Part shown: positions 45,903 to 57,681 of the stretch, in pieces
Layout: every line of letters begins with the position of its first letter
Position numbering within the stretch: the stretch's first letter is position 1
Assembly (NCBI GenBank): GCA_022578965.1
Contig: MU400608.1
Span: 82,755-146,754, forward strand
Length of the DNA: 64,000 nucleotides
Reading direction: 5' to 3'
Source: Xylaria sp. FL1777
Taxonomy: Eukaryota; Ascomycota; Sordariomycetes; Xylariales; Xylariaceae
Notes under the pieces: model-generated
Database searches by the model: none
What the model was told of the DNA's origin: nothing
What the model saw: only the letters and a program-made list of their open reading frames with translations
Position numbers and translations under genes: made by a program

Positions 45903-47283
45903 AAAACTTTAAGCAAAATAAGTTTATTATTATTATATTATAAAATTTTAAAGCTTGCTTAAAAGCTATATATTTTATTAATTTTAAAACTTATTTTTTT
46001 TAGTATTAAATATATATTAAAAATATTAAAGCTTAAAAAAATTATTACTTTAATTTTTAATTTATTTAAAGTTTGCTTAAAAAGCTAAATTAAAATATTA
46101 TTAATAAAATAATAAAGTTTTTTAACAAATTATATAATAATTTAAATAAAATGTTTTATAAAAACTTTTATAAAACATTAAATATTTAAATTAATAAAAA
46201 GTTTAAGCTAAATTTTTACTTCAAAAAAACAAAAAAAGTATATAAAGCATAAAAAAAAGTTAATTATTTATATAATTATAATTTTAATAAGCTTTTATAT
46301 ATTATTATTAATGCTATTAAACTAGCTATTAATATAATTATATTAATTATTAAAGTAATTATTATTAAAAAATAATAAGTACAATTAGCTTAATATTTTA
46401 TTTATAACTAAAATATAAATAATATTACTAAATAAATATAATAATTAAAATTAAAACAAAAAAACATAGCAATTATAAAAAAAAAACTAAAAAAAATGCT
46501 AAAAAACTATAAAATTAATATATTTAATTAATTAATTAAAAATTATAAATATTATAATATTATAAAATTAATATAAACTTATTAAAAAAGCAAATATTTA
46601 ATATTAATATTATAACTTTTAAATATTTATAAAAAAGTAAATATTACTTTAAAAAATAAAAATAAAACAAATAATTGTTTAATTTTTTATTATAAATAAA
46701 ATTAAATAATTTTTATTTAGTAAAAAAAACTATTTATTAAAAATATAATATAAATAATTATTATATTTATAAATATAGCTTTATTTATAAATTAAAAAAA
46801 AAACATTATATATTAAAACTTTAAATAATATTTAAAACAGCTAAATTTTTTTATAAGCTTTAAATATATAAAAGTTTTTTTTAAAGTTATAAAAATTAGC
46901 AAAAATAAAAAGAAAATTTTTAATATTGCAATAAAATAAATATATAACTTTATTTTAACTAATAATAAGCTGCTTAAATAAAAAGCTTATTATTAACTAC
47001 AAAAAAAAAACTTTATTTTAAATAATAAAAATTTAAATGCTAAAATAAAAAGCAAACAAAAAAGTTAAAAAAAAAAAAACTTTATTAGCTAAATAATAAA
47101 TAATTAAACTAATTTTTAAATAAAAAGTTTAATAATTAAACTTTTATACTTTATAAAATAAAACTAATAAAACCTTATAATATTAAAAAAAATAATTTAA
47201 TAAATAATAAATTAAATAATAGCTTTATTATAACTAATTAAAACTTTATATAAAGCATTTTTTATAATATAAATAGTATTAAA
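45903..47283 (+). repeat. Second copy of the 1.4-kb segment X
   Basis: This copy aligns throughout with 36,821-38,206, beginning AAAACTTTAAGCAAAATAAG in both, and is more heavily mutated. The zinc-knuckle region is present but has lost its last readable Cys. Copy X ends at the 5' LTR, whereas this copy begins at the 3' LTR, so the Gypsy element is flanked by a long direct duplication. After 47,283 the two copies have different neighbours. Confidence 0.75.
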
Positions 47284-48364
47284 GTTTTATAAAATTATAT
47301 ATTAAGCAAAAAAATTAATATAAATGTGTTTTAAGCTAATTATTATAAGCTTTTAACTAAAAAAACTGCTTTTTATTAAACAAAAAAAAAAAAAACTAAA
47401 AAAAAAAAAAAGCCTTTTATAAATTAAATAATTAAAAAAATTTATTTAAATAATAATAAGTTTTTTATTTAATTTAATACTAAAAATATATAAATAAACA
47501 ATAATTTTTATAAATAAAATATTTTATTAAAACTAAAAAGTTTTAATTATTAAAAACTTTAAAAAATTTAAAAAGCAAAACTTATAAAAAAAAGCTTAAA
47601 ATTTAAAAAAATATAAGATAAAAAGTTTAAAAACTTTTTAAATAAAAAAACAAATATTATTTTTAAAAATTTTATACTAAAAGTTTTAAAATATTTTAAT
47701 ATTTTTATTTAAATAATTGCTTAAATAAAAGCTAATTATATTTTAAAGCAGCAAAAATATTTAAATTAATGCTAAAAATAATATTATTACTTTTAAATAA
47801 TTTTAATAAAAGTTTAAATTAACAAATTACATTAAATATATTATAATTTATTTTAAAGAAAAAAAGTAATAAATTAAAATATAAAGCTTAATTAAAAACT
47901 TTATTACAAAAAATTTTAATTTAAATAAACATAAAAAATGCTTTTTTTTTATAAAAACGTAAACTTTTTAAAAAATAATATAAAATTTTAATAGCTAACA
48001 ATTAAAAAAATACAAAAAAATCTTTAATTAATATTATAATTAATTAATTAGCTTAATAAATATAAATTATTTAATAATATTTATAAAACTAGCTTTTTAT
48101 TAAATTATTTAATAATATAAATAAATAAAAAAATAAAATATAATAGTTTTATTATATATATTTATATGCTTTAATTTAGCTTTATAGCTGCTTTTTTAAA
48201 AAAATAACGTTATAAAATAATAAAAGTTTTTTATAATTAAAACTAATAAAATAATTAAATAATATTATTTTTTGCTTATATTGTTTTAAATTTTTAAACA
48301 TTAAAAAATAAGCTAAAATTTAACAAAATACTTTTTAAAATTTTAAACTAATATAATATTATAT
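47284..48364. other. Strongly AT-rich DNA, nothing identifiable
   Basis: Probably continues the retroelement of copy X, but no frame or motif can be read. Confidence 0.4.
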
Positions 48365-48382
48365 ATTTATTATTTAAAAATA
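48365..48382 (+). repeat. 18-bp TSD of the SINE-like element, left
   Basis: TTATTATTTAAAAATAAC, identical to 49,114-49,131. Confidence 0.9.
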
Positions 48383-49113
48383 ACGGCCTAATAATGCAGT
48401 AGCATATGCTTAGCTACTTTTTTCGAAGTTATAGGTTCGAGTTTTGCTTGGTTTACAGTTGCTTTGTTTTAAAGCAAAAGTTAGTTTACCTTTAGCTTAG
48501 TTTAAACTGCACGCTTACTGCACTAAAGGCATAAAAATTGGAAGTTAAATAACTAAGCTAAAAGTCCAAAAACTTTGCTTTTTTGCTAGTACAACAATAT
48601 AAATAACTAACTTAGTATATTAGCTATTATGAAAACAAGCAGCTTTAGCTTTTGCTGCTAATGCTACATAAGCACTAGTTTTTTTATATAGTAAATAGCT
48701 TGTATTTTTAGCATAATTAAAACCTAAAGCTTACTACTTAGCGCTAAGCAATTTACAAAAAATATAGCGCTATATAATACTTAAAATTTACTTAATATTG
48801 TATTATTTATAGCTTATAAAACTTAGGGCTAGCAAAAAAGCGCTTTTATTACTAATTAACAAAAAACTTTTTTGTTAGCGCGCTAATTTTTATACCTTTG
48901 TATTACAAAGCAAAAGCGCTACTAACTTAACGTACAAAATTTAAAGCGGAATATTATATAAAAAAAGCAGCAAATTAATAAAATCTATAGCAAAACTATT
49001 ACATACTTTGCATATATAAGTAGTTTTTGCTTTAAAAAAGGTTTCTATTTATATAAAGTTTTACTAAATAGCTACTAGCATAGCTAATAAGCCATTTATT
49101 CAAATAATACAAA
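48383..49113 (+). mobile_element. tRNA-headed SINE-like retroposon, 731 bp, with 18-bp TSD
   Basis: Immediately after the left TSD comes a 71-base stretch with tRNA proportions (48,383-48,453). It has TA at positions 8-9, a D-arm region ATGC-AGTAGCAT-ATGC that would pair as GCGC/GCGC before C-to-T and G-to-A change, and a T-loop TTCGAGT at 48,435-48,441 with stem ATAGG/TTTGC (GCAGG/CCTGC before mutation). These contain the A and B boxes of an RNA polymerase III promoter. The anticodon arm does not fold well, so it is not a working tRNA. About 660 bases of less mutated, non-coding body follow, ending CAAATAATACAAA. The exact TSD and the head at the very edge support a SINE, although it is long for one. 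Confidence 0.7.
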
Positions 49114-49131
49114 TTATTATTTAAAAATAAC
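49114..49131 (+). repeat. 18-bp TSD of the SINE-like element, right
   Basis: Second perfect copy of the repeat at 48,365-48,382. The flanks on either side are heavily AT-rich, while the element between them is less so. Confidence 0.9.
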
Positions 49132-50034
49132 TTAAAAAAGCAAAAATTACTAATTGTTATATTTATACTATTTTTAAAAAAAGTAAGATTTTTAGTTAAA
49201 CTTTAGTTTAGTGCTAATTTTATAATAATAATACTAAAAAAAAAAAATAAGCTTAAAAAGCTAATATAATTAATATTAATAGTTTTAAAAAGTGCTAATT
49301 AAACTTTTAACTTTTTTAAAATAAAAATTTATAAAAAGTATAATAATTATATTAATAATAATAGCTTAAATTTATTTAAAAAAACGTTAAAATATAAATT
49401 TTATAATAAAAAAAACTTAAGCTTAATAAATTATTTTAATTAAAAATATTTAAGCTTTTTAAATTTATGCTTTATATTAACTTTACTATTAAAAATATAA
49501 AATATTTTAGTTATATTTTTAAGCATTATAAAGCTAAAAATATATATATAGCTTTACTTAAAGCTTACTATAAAAATAAAAAATAAAATCTATAAAAAAA
49601 ATATTATTAAAATTATTAATTTTAAAGCATAATTTAATATTATTATAAACTTATTTATTAATAAAAATAGCTTTATTACTAAAAATATAAATATAATTTA
49701 AAAAAAATTTAATTAAACTAATAATTTAATTAAATATATAAAATGTTTAAAAATTATTATTTAAATAAATAAAAAATTGCTGCTTTTTTTGCTATATATA
49801 ATTAGCAAAAAACAAGCTATTTATTTTTTATTACTAAAAATAAATTTTATTATAAAGTTTTAAATAAGTTTATATTTTTAAAGCTTTTATATAATAATTA
49901 ATATAATATTTAAAATAAGCTAAATTATTATATTAATAACAAACTATATTAAAAATTTAAATTTAAAAGCTTAAAAACGTTAATAATTAAAAAACTAATA
50001 TATATTTCCTAAAATATTAGTTTTGTTAAAATGA
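49132..50034. other. Strongly AT-rich DNA, nothing identifiable
   Basis: No readable frame. It probably continues the sequence into which the SINE-like element was inserted. Confidence 0.4.
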
Positions 50035-50345
50035 TATTTCTGGGTTATTTCTAGGTTAATTGTACGCAGCCTATATTAGCTCTAGTGGCCACTACAGCCA
50101 ATATGGCTATAGGTGGCTATAGGTGGCTAGGTGTGGCTAGGTGTAGCCATGGGTGGCTAGGGGTGGCTAATGTGACTGGGGCTAGCCCATGGGCTAGCCA
50201 GGGGGTTAGCCGAAGGTATACCCTTTGGCTCCCACTCACCTATTTCCTTCGTTTTTTCCTTTCCTTCGGTAGTTCAGTATAGGTTAATAAATTCCATACT
50301 GCGGCTTACTTTGCCGTACGAACCTTATACGTATAGTATAGCCTA
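50035..50345 (+). repeat. GC-rich island of GGTGGCTA octamer repeats with a 20-bp palindrome
   Basis: About 310 bases of near-balanced composition lie alone in AT-rich DNA. From about 50,093 to 50,175 the octamer GGTGGCTA and variants (GGTGTGGCTA, GGGGTGGCTA) repeat. Then comes the perfect palindrome GGCTAGCCCATGGGCTAGCC at 50,180-50,199, followed by a CT-rich part (50,230-50,270) and a stretch with GCCGTACG and TATACGTATA. The 65-codon frame at 50,085-50,282 follows the repeats and is not believable as a gene. Terminal inverted repeats and a TSD are not clear. It may be a short young insertion that escaped RIP, or a retained piece of non-repeat DNA. Confidence 0.6.
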
Positions 50346-53300
50346 CTAACAAGTTTAGCAAATAAGCTATAAAAAGCATAAAAATATTAAACTTTAAATA
50401 AAAAATCTAATAATTAGCAAAAAAAAGCAAAAAAAAAATTAAATAAATATAGTTTAAAAAAATATATAAGTATAAACTTTTAAAAAAATTAAAACTTATA
50501 TAATAATATAATATTAATAGCTTTTTTAATTTTTTTATATAAAATATTAAACTTTTTAAAAACTTAAAAATATAAAATAATAAAAAAGTTTATGTTATTT
50601 TTAATAATAATTAACTATTTAAAATATTTTTAATTATAATAAAAAAAGCGCTAAAGCAAAAAAACATTAAAAAATTAATAATTATAAAAATTAAAAATTT
50701 TGAATATAAATTAAAAAGCAACAATAATTTAATTATAACTTTAATTTAAATATTATTTATTTTTTAAGCTTTAAAAACTAATAAATTAATAAAATATAAA
50801 ACAATAATTTTAAATATAATATATAAAATAAAAAATAGAAAGATTTATTTTAAAGATAATATATTATTTAATAGTATTATTTTATTTAGATTTTATAAAT
50901 AAAAAAAGCAAGCTTTAAAAAAAGCAAGCTATTATTTAAAAGATTTTATATTATTTTAATAAAATAATATTTATTAAAATATATATTTACGTTTTAGTAT
51001 TATTTTTAAAAGCATTTAATTAATTATTAAATAGCTAGCTGTTTTTTAAAAAAAGCTTTATATAATTAATTTTATTTAATAAAAAGTAGCATTATTAACT
51101 AAAATATAATATTGCAAAAAAATAGCACTTTTTTAGGATTTTTTTAAAATAAAAAAAATATATAATAAAATCTTTTTTTTTTATAAAATTAAAACAGTTT
51201 TTTATAAAATATAGCAAGTTTATAGTATTTTAATTTTTAAGCTTTTAAAAAACATTACTATAAAAGTTTTAAAAACTTATTTTAAACATAATATTTTTAA
51301 AAAAACTTATAACTTATATTATAACGTTTAGTTTTTAGTATAAAAAAAAATAAAAAAGTTTAATTAATTAATTTAGCTATAAAAATAAACATAGTTATTA
51401 TATATAATACTAATTTTTTTTAAAGCTATAATAAGTTTTTTAAAAAGTTTGCAATATATAAAATAATTTTTCTAGTTAATTTATTTTTAAAATATAATTA
51501 AATATTACTTTTTATTTTTAATTAAGCAATAATTGCTTTTTTTATATTAATAAGCTTTTTTTAAATAATTATTTTTTTGCAAAAAGTAATAAATTTAATA
51601 GCTTAATTTCTAAAAATGCTATTAAAAGTTTTATATAATATATTATTAATAAAATATTAACTTTTTTTTAATAATATAATAATTAAAGAACTTATTACTA
51701 AATATAATAATTATATAATTGCTTTAAGTATTAAGCAGTTTATATTAAAGCATTTTAAAAATTTTAATGTTATATTGCTTAATTTTAAGCTAATTAAAAT
51801 TATAGCTAGCATATTTAAAAACAAGTAAACAAAACAAATAACTAAAATAATTAGTTATATATATACTATTAATAATAAAAGCTTAATAAAAATAAAAGTA
51901 ATAAAGATTTTTAAGTAAAAAACTTGCAAAAATATTATAAAAATATAGTTTTTTTTTAAAAATAATAGTATATTATTAAAAATAAATTAAAAAGTATATT
52001 ATAATTATAAAACTATTAATAGTTTTATTATAAAAAAATAAGCTATTTTGCTTTAAAAAATTATAAAAAAAAGCTATAAAAAAGCTTTAAAAAGCTATTA
52101 TAATAGCTTTTATTTTTATTACTTTTAATTATATAAAAAAACTTATTTAATTAAAAGTTAATGTTTTTAAAACTAATTAAAATGTTATTTTATGCTAAAA
52201 AATTAATAAAGCTATTAAACTAATAAAATATAAGTTTAAAACATAAAAAAGCTTTAAAAAAATATAATATTATAAAGCTAAAAAAGCTTACTATTATTAA
52301 AACTTTTTAAAAGTTATAAAACTATTTTTATAAAATTATATTTTATTTAAAAACTAATATAAAGGTTTTTATAGCTTAGCTAAACAATAAATTTTTAGTA
52401 TTACTAAATGCTTAATTAACAAAATACATAATATATATAAAAACTTTTAATTTTATATTTTATTATATGCTAAAAAATATATATATATAACTATTAATAA
52501 ACTTTTTAAAAAACTTTTTAAGCTATTAAATAAATTAAATAATTATTAAAAAAAATATAAAAAATTTTATTAATTTTTAACTATATATAATAGCTATTAT
52601 TATTACATATAAAAAATTAAATAATTAATTAATTAAAAGCTTAATATACTAAAAAACAGAACTTTTATTATATTTGAAAAAAGATTAAAGTAAAAAAAGC
52701 AAGTAAATTGCTAAATATTTTGTTTTTAAGCAAGTGTTAAAAAAACTTACAACAAAAAAAAAGCAGAAATACTTTAAAAAAAAAGCTTTTAAATTTTTTA
52801 TTAATAAATTTACTTTTTAAAAAAAAGCAAAGTTTAAAAAAATGCCAAAAAAAATTATTAATAATAAAAGAATCCAAAAAGCTTTTATTAAAAAAAACTA
52901 TAAAAAATAAAATATAAAAGCTAAATATTTACAACTTAATAAATAACTTAAAAATATTATTAAAAAAGCTTTTATTAAAATGTTTATATTATAATTATTA
53001 GTTATTTTAATTATTAAAAATCTATTAATAGCAAAAAAACTAAAAAATATTATTTTAATTACTTTTTAGATTTTTTAGTTTTTTAAGTTATAAATATATA
53101 AATTATATTATTAAATAATAAATTTAAAGCTATTATAAAAGCAAAATACAAAATAATAACTTATTTAAAAGCTAAACTTTTAAAGCATATAAACTTTTTA
53201 AAAATACTTAAATTTATTAAAAAGAAAATTATGTTTTAGCATAAAGTTTTTATTAAAATTAAGTATAATAATAGCTTTAAATTTAAAAAAAAAATAAAAA

Positions 53301-55000
53301 ACGCAGTAAATATTTTAAGCTATAAAATAAACTATAGTTTAGCTTATTATTTTTAAGTATAAAGCTTTATTAAAAAAGGTTATAAGCTAATAAAAAAAAG
53401 CTTTATATAAATAATAAATAAAACTAAAAAAAATTAGCTAAAATACTTAAATTTAGTAATATAAACAAATTATATTTTTATGTATTATTATAGCTGCAGT
53501 TTATATAAGCTAATCTATAAAAAAATATAATATTAACATAAAAAATAATTAAGTAATAAAATATTGCTTTTTATAAAAATTTTATAAAAGCTAAAGTTAA
53601 GTAATTAAAATGCTATAATTAAAATGTTATAAAAGTTAAAGCAATTATAACTAAAAAAAAAAAAATTAGCTATAAAAGCTAAATTTTAAAAAAACGCTTA
53701 TAAAATTAAGCAACTATTTAAAAAAAGCTTTTTTGTTTTTTTTTATAATACTATGCTTTTAATAAATAAGTTTAATAATAAAAAGCTGCTATATAAATAA
53801 ATTAACTTTTATAAAGTTAAAAAAATTATTAATTATAAATAATATTAACTAATAAAACTAACTAGTAAAAAATTAAAAAATTTGTTTTTTACTAAAAAAT
53901 TAAAGCAATTTATATAAAATAACTAAAAGTACTAAAAACTAAAAAATTTTAACTTTAATGTTTAAACTATTAATATTATAACTATTTATTAAAAATTAAA
54001 CTAAAATAATAAAGCGTTTAATAATTAAAGCTATAATAATTAAGCTATAAAAAGCAAAAAAAATATAACAAGTTATAAAAGCTTTTTAAGTTTATAAAAA
54101 CTACAATATAACTTTTAGCGCTTTAAATATTTTAAATATTAAAAAATATAATAGCTTACTTTATTTTTTTAGCTATTATATTATAAAGTGCTTTAAAAAG
54201 TGATAATTAATAAAAGTTAAAACAACAGATTTTTTTTTTATTTTTTTTTATTTTTTTATTAATTATTTTATTTTTTATTTTTATTAATTATATAAGTTTA
54301 TATAATTAAGTTATAATATATAAAACTATTTTTTTTGGTTAAAATTAAGCGTATTTTTTATAGCTTTTTTTTTATTAGTTTTATATTTATTAGTTTTATA
54401 ATAGCTAGTTTGCTAGCACTTTTTTTATTATTACGTTAAAAATATAAGTTTTTATTTTATTTTAACGTTTTTTAAATAATTAAAGAGCTTAGTTTTAATA
54501 TAAATTATTATTTCTTTTTTTAAAAAATGCATAAAAATAAAAAAAACAAAAATAAAAACTACTTATTAGTTTTAACTATTTAAGTTTATTTTATTGTACT
54601 AATGCTTATATATAAGTTTTTTGATTTTTAATTATTTTATTACTTTTATTTAAAATTAAATAGCTTTTTTTGCTTTTAATTTAAACTATTTAATATTTAA
54701 TAAAAACTTTAAAACTGCTAAAAAACAAAAAATATTATTATTATACCTTAAAAAATTATTAGTTTATATTTTATACGTTTAAATTATTAATAATAATTTA
54801 AAGCTATTATTAAGCAATAATAAGCATTTAATAAAACAATAAACGTTTAAGTAAAGTTTAAAGCAAGTTTAATAGAAATAAAATTTTGCTATAAAAAATT
54901 AAGCAAAATTACTTAATTATATAAAGCTAAAAAATAAAAACTAAAAAAAAAACGAAAAAAAATTTAACAATTTAATATTAATAATTTTTTATTTGTAGTA
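50346..55000. other. Strongly AT-rich DNA, unidentified
   Basis: About 4.6 kb of the most mutated sequence in the window, with long T runs at about 54,228-54,260. It must derive from repeats, given its degree of change, but I cannot name the element. No long frame or motif is readable. Confidence 0.4.
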
Positions 55001-57240
55001 TATTAAGAAAGCAAACAAATTTTTAACTAGGCTACTAGTTATTCTGTAACTTAAAAAAAGCATATAAAATAACTAAATAAATTTTAAATATAAAAAAGCT
55101 TAGCTATTATAACATAGCTAAAGAATTAATTAAGTTATAAGCAGCTATAAAAACATAAAAACAAAGGCCTTTAAACATAAAGCAAAAACAGCTAAGCATT
55201 AATACTAGCTTTCCTTTAAGCTAAAAGAAGTTTACTTAATTATAAAGCAAAAGCTAAAGCATTTATTATAAAGCTATTTGTTATTTATAGTTTTAAAAAA
55301 GCTACTTATTACAGGTTTACGTTTATAAACTTTAAAGTAAAGCATAATATAATAAAGTACTAAAAATAGCAGCATAAAATTATAAACATAAAACTACAAA
55401 AGTTAAAAAGTATACATTATAAGAAAGCAAAACAATTAAGCAACTTTATTAAGCATTAAACACCGAAATTTTACTAAAACTTTTAGCTACTAAATATATA
55501 ATAATGTTAACCTTTAAAAGTTATATAAATACTTTTTAATTAGCTTATTTATATAAAACCTTTAGCTTTTTTACTTACTGTAGCTTTTTTTGCTTTTTTA
55601 ATTGTAATTTAAAGTTATATATTAGCTATAAATGCAGCTTAAATAGTTTTATTAATATAAAAATAGCATATAGCTATACAAGCTTTAATAAACAATTAAA
55701 GTTCTTTATTAATTTCTTTAAGCTAAAAAATTATTAGTAATACCTAGAATTAAAAAAATTTCAATAGTTAAAATAAGCATAAAATAAAGCTTAAAAACGT
55801 ATAAATATTAATATAGTTAAAAGTACTTATAGAATTATAACTATTACTTTTAGTACTTATTTTGCTTTTTTTGTATTATAAGCACTTAATAAACTTACTA
55901 CTAATATTATAAGCATAAAAATTATTAATGTCTTTATATAATTAACGTAAAAAAAACAGCAATAAAAAGTATATAATATATTACTATAATATAAGCAATA
56001 TAATAGCAATATAGCTTAAGTATTTTAGTATGCTTAATAAATATAAATATTAAAGCTATTAATAATACTTTAATGTAAAGCACTAAAGTATTTACTTTTA
56101 TTTTAAGAATTAGCGTTATAGCAAAAAAGCATAACAATAAGCAGTTATAAAAACTTAAACTATATAATAGTAAGCTATTAACTACTTTGTTTAGTACTAT
56201 AAATTAAATAACTAGTAAAAACTATAGCAAAATAACTTATAACCTTAAATATATAAGCTTAATACTAGTTAATATATATATTTAAGCTAAGCTAGTTATA
56301 AATACGTATTATAAAAAGCATAGCAGTTATAACAAAATAGATTTTTATATAACTAAAATATCTTAATAACTAATTATATTATAAACTAAGCACTTTAATA
56401 TATTATAATAAACGTAAGCTAAGCATATAATAGTAATAATAATAAAAGTAATAAAGTTAATAATTAAAAAAAAAATTAGCATAAGTAGCTAAATAAAATA
56501 GTTTATTATTTATTGCTATTTTATATTGCTTAATGCATAAGCTATTTATAAGCTATGCTTACTTAGTAAGCTTACTGCAAAAAGCACAAAAATAGCTCAA
56601 TAAATAAATATACAAGTAATAAACTAAAAAATAATAAACAATTAATTTTATTTATAACTTAGTTATAACTTAGTTATAAAAAAGCTAATATAGTAAAAAG
56701 CTAATAATAATACTAAAGCAAGCAAACTATAATACATTAGCAATATAATAAAAAAAGGTTTAAAAAAAAACTAAAAAAAAAAGCAATATATTTAACTAAA
56801 TAAATATTAAAACTAAAAAAACTACTATAAGTAGCATAAAGCAAGCAGTAATACTAAAACAAGCAAACTATAAAGCAAAAAAAATACAAAAAAAAAAACT
56901 ATAAAGTAATTATATAAAAGTGTATATATTTAGTTAATAACATAATGCAAGTAAGCAAATAACTTAAAAGCAAAAAAATAAAAAACAAAACACTTAATAA
57001 AATTATAGTAAAACTAGTGCAACCTAAAAGTAAATATAAAATGTTTTTATTTAGCTATTAAACAAAAAGTAAGTTATTTATAGCTTGCTTTTAACTTAAA
57101 AGCATAGTTTTTACTTATATATATAAAAAATAAAAACTAGCATAATTAATAAGCTATTAGCTTAAGTAATACAATATATATATTAATAATTTTTATTTTG
57201 TATATTTTTAATTTTTTTATTATAAAAGTTTTATATATTT
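55001..57240. other. Less mutated AT-rich segment, unidentified
   Basis: G and C are clearly more frequent than in the neighbours on both sides, with a sharp left edge near 55,020 at TTTTTAACTAGGCTACTAG. This suggests a separate, younger insertion. I could find no matching ends, no second copy and no convincing domain. The minus-strand open stretch at 55,934-56,137 is Leu/Ile-rich and probably accidental. Confidence 0.35.
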
Positions 57241-57669
57241 GCTTTTATAAATATTATAATTTAACTTTTTATATAATAACTATTTTTTATTTATTTATTA
57301 CGCTTAAAAAAAAATCTATAAAATATGCAATAAAAAAAATAATTATAAATTATATTAAAAAAAGCATTATTATATAAGCAAATTGTTTAATTTTTTTATT
57401 TTATTTTATTTTATATAACTTATTTAATTTATTTTTTTAGTTATTTTTTTAAATATTTAAGTGTTATATTAATTTTTTAAGCAATATTAAATTATTGCTT
57501 ATTAATATTACGTTTAATAAGCTAAGCAATAAAATTAGCTTAAAAAAATGCTTTAATTTATGTTTTAACTTAGTTTTTTTTTTAATTAAGCAAACAAACG
57601 TATTTTTAATTAAAAGTATTTATTTTTTAAAGTTTTTAAGCATAAAATTTTTTTAATTGCTATAGTTAT

Positions 57670-57681
57670 TATATTAGCTTT
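57670..57681 (+). repeat. 12-bp TSD of LINE copy 2, left
   Basis: TATATTAGCTTT, repeated exactly at 62,826-62,837. It differs from the TSD of copy 1, so the two copies arose by independent insertions. Confidence 0.85.

Noticed and set aside
48383..48453. Functional tRNA gene
   Set aside because: T-stem and D-stem pairs are broken as they stand, the anticodon arm does not fold, and an 18-bp TSD starts exactly at its edge, so it is the head of a retroposon.
50085..50282. 65-codon open frame in the GC-rich island
   Set aside because: Its residues simply follow the GGTGGCTA repeat and it spans the palindrome; it has no domain or normal composition.
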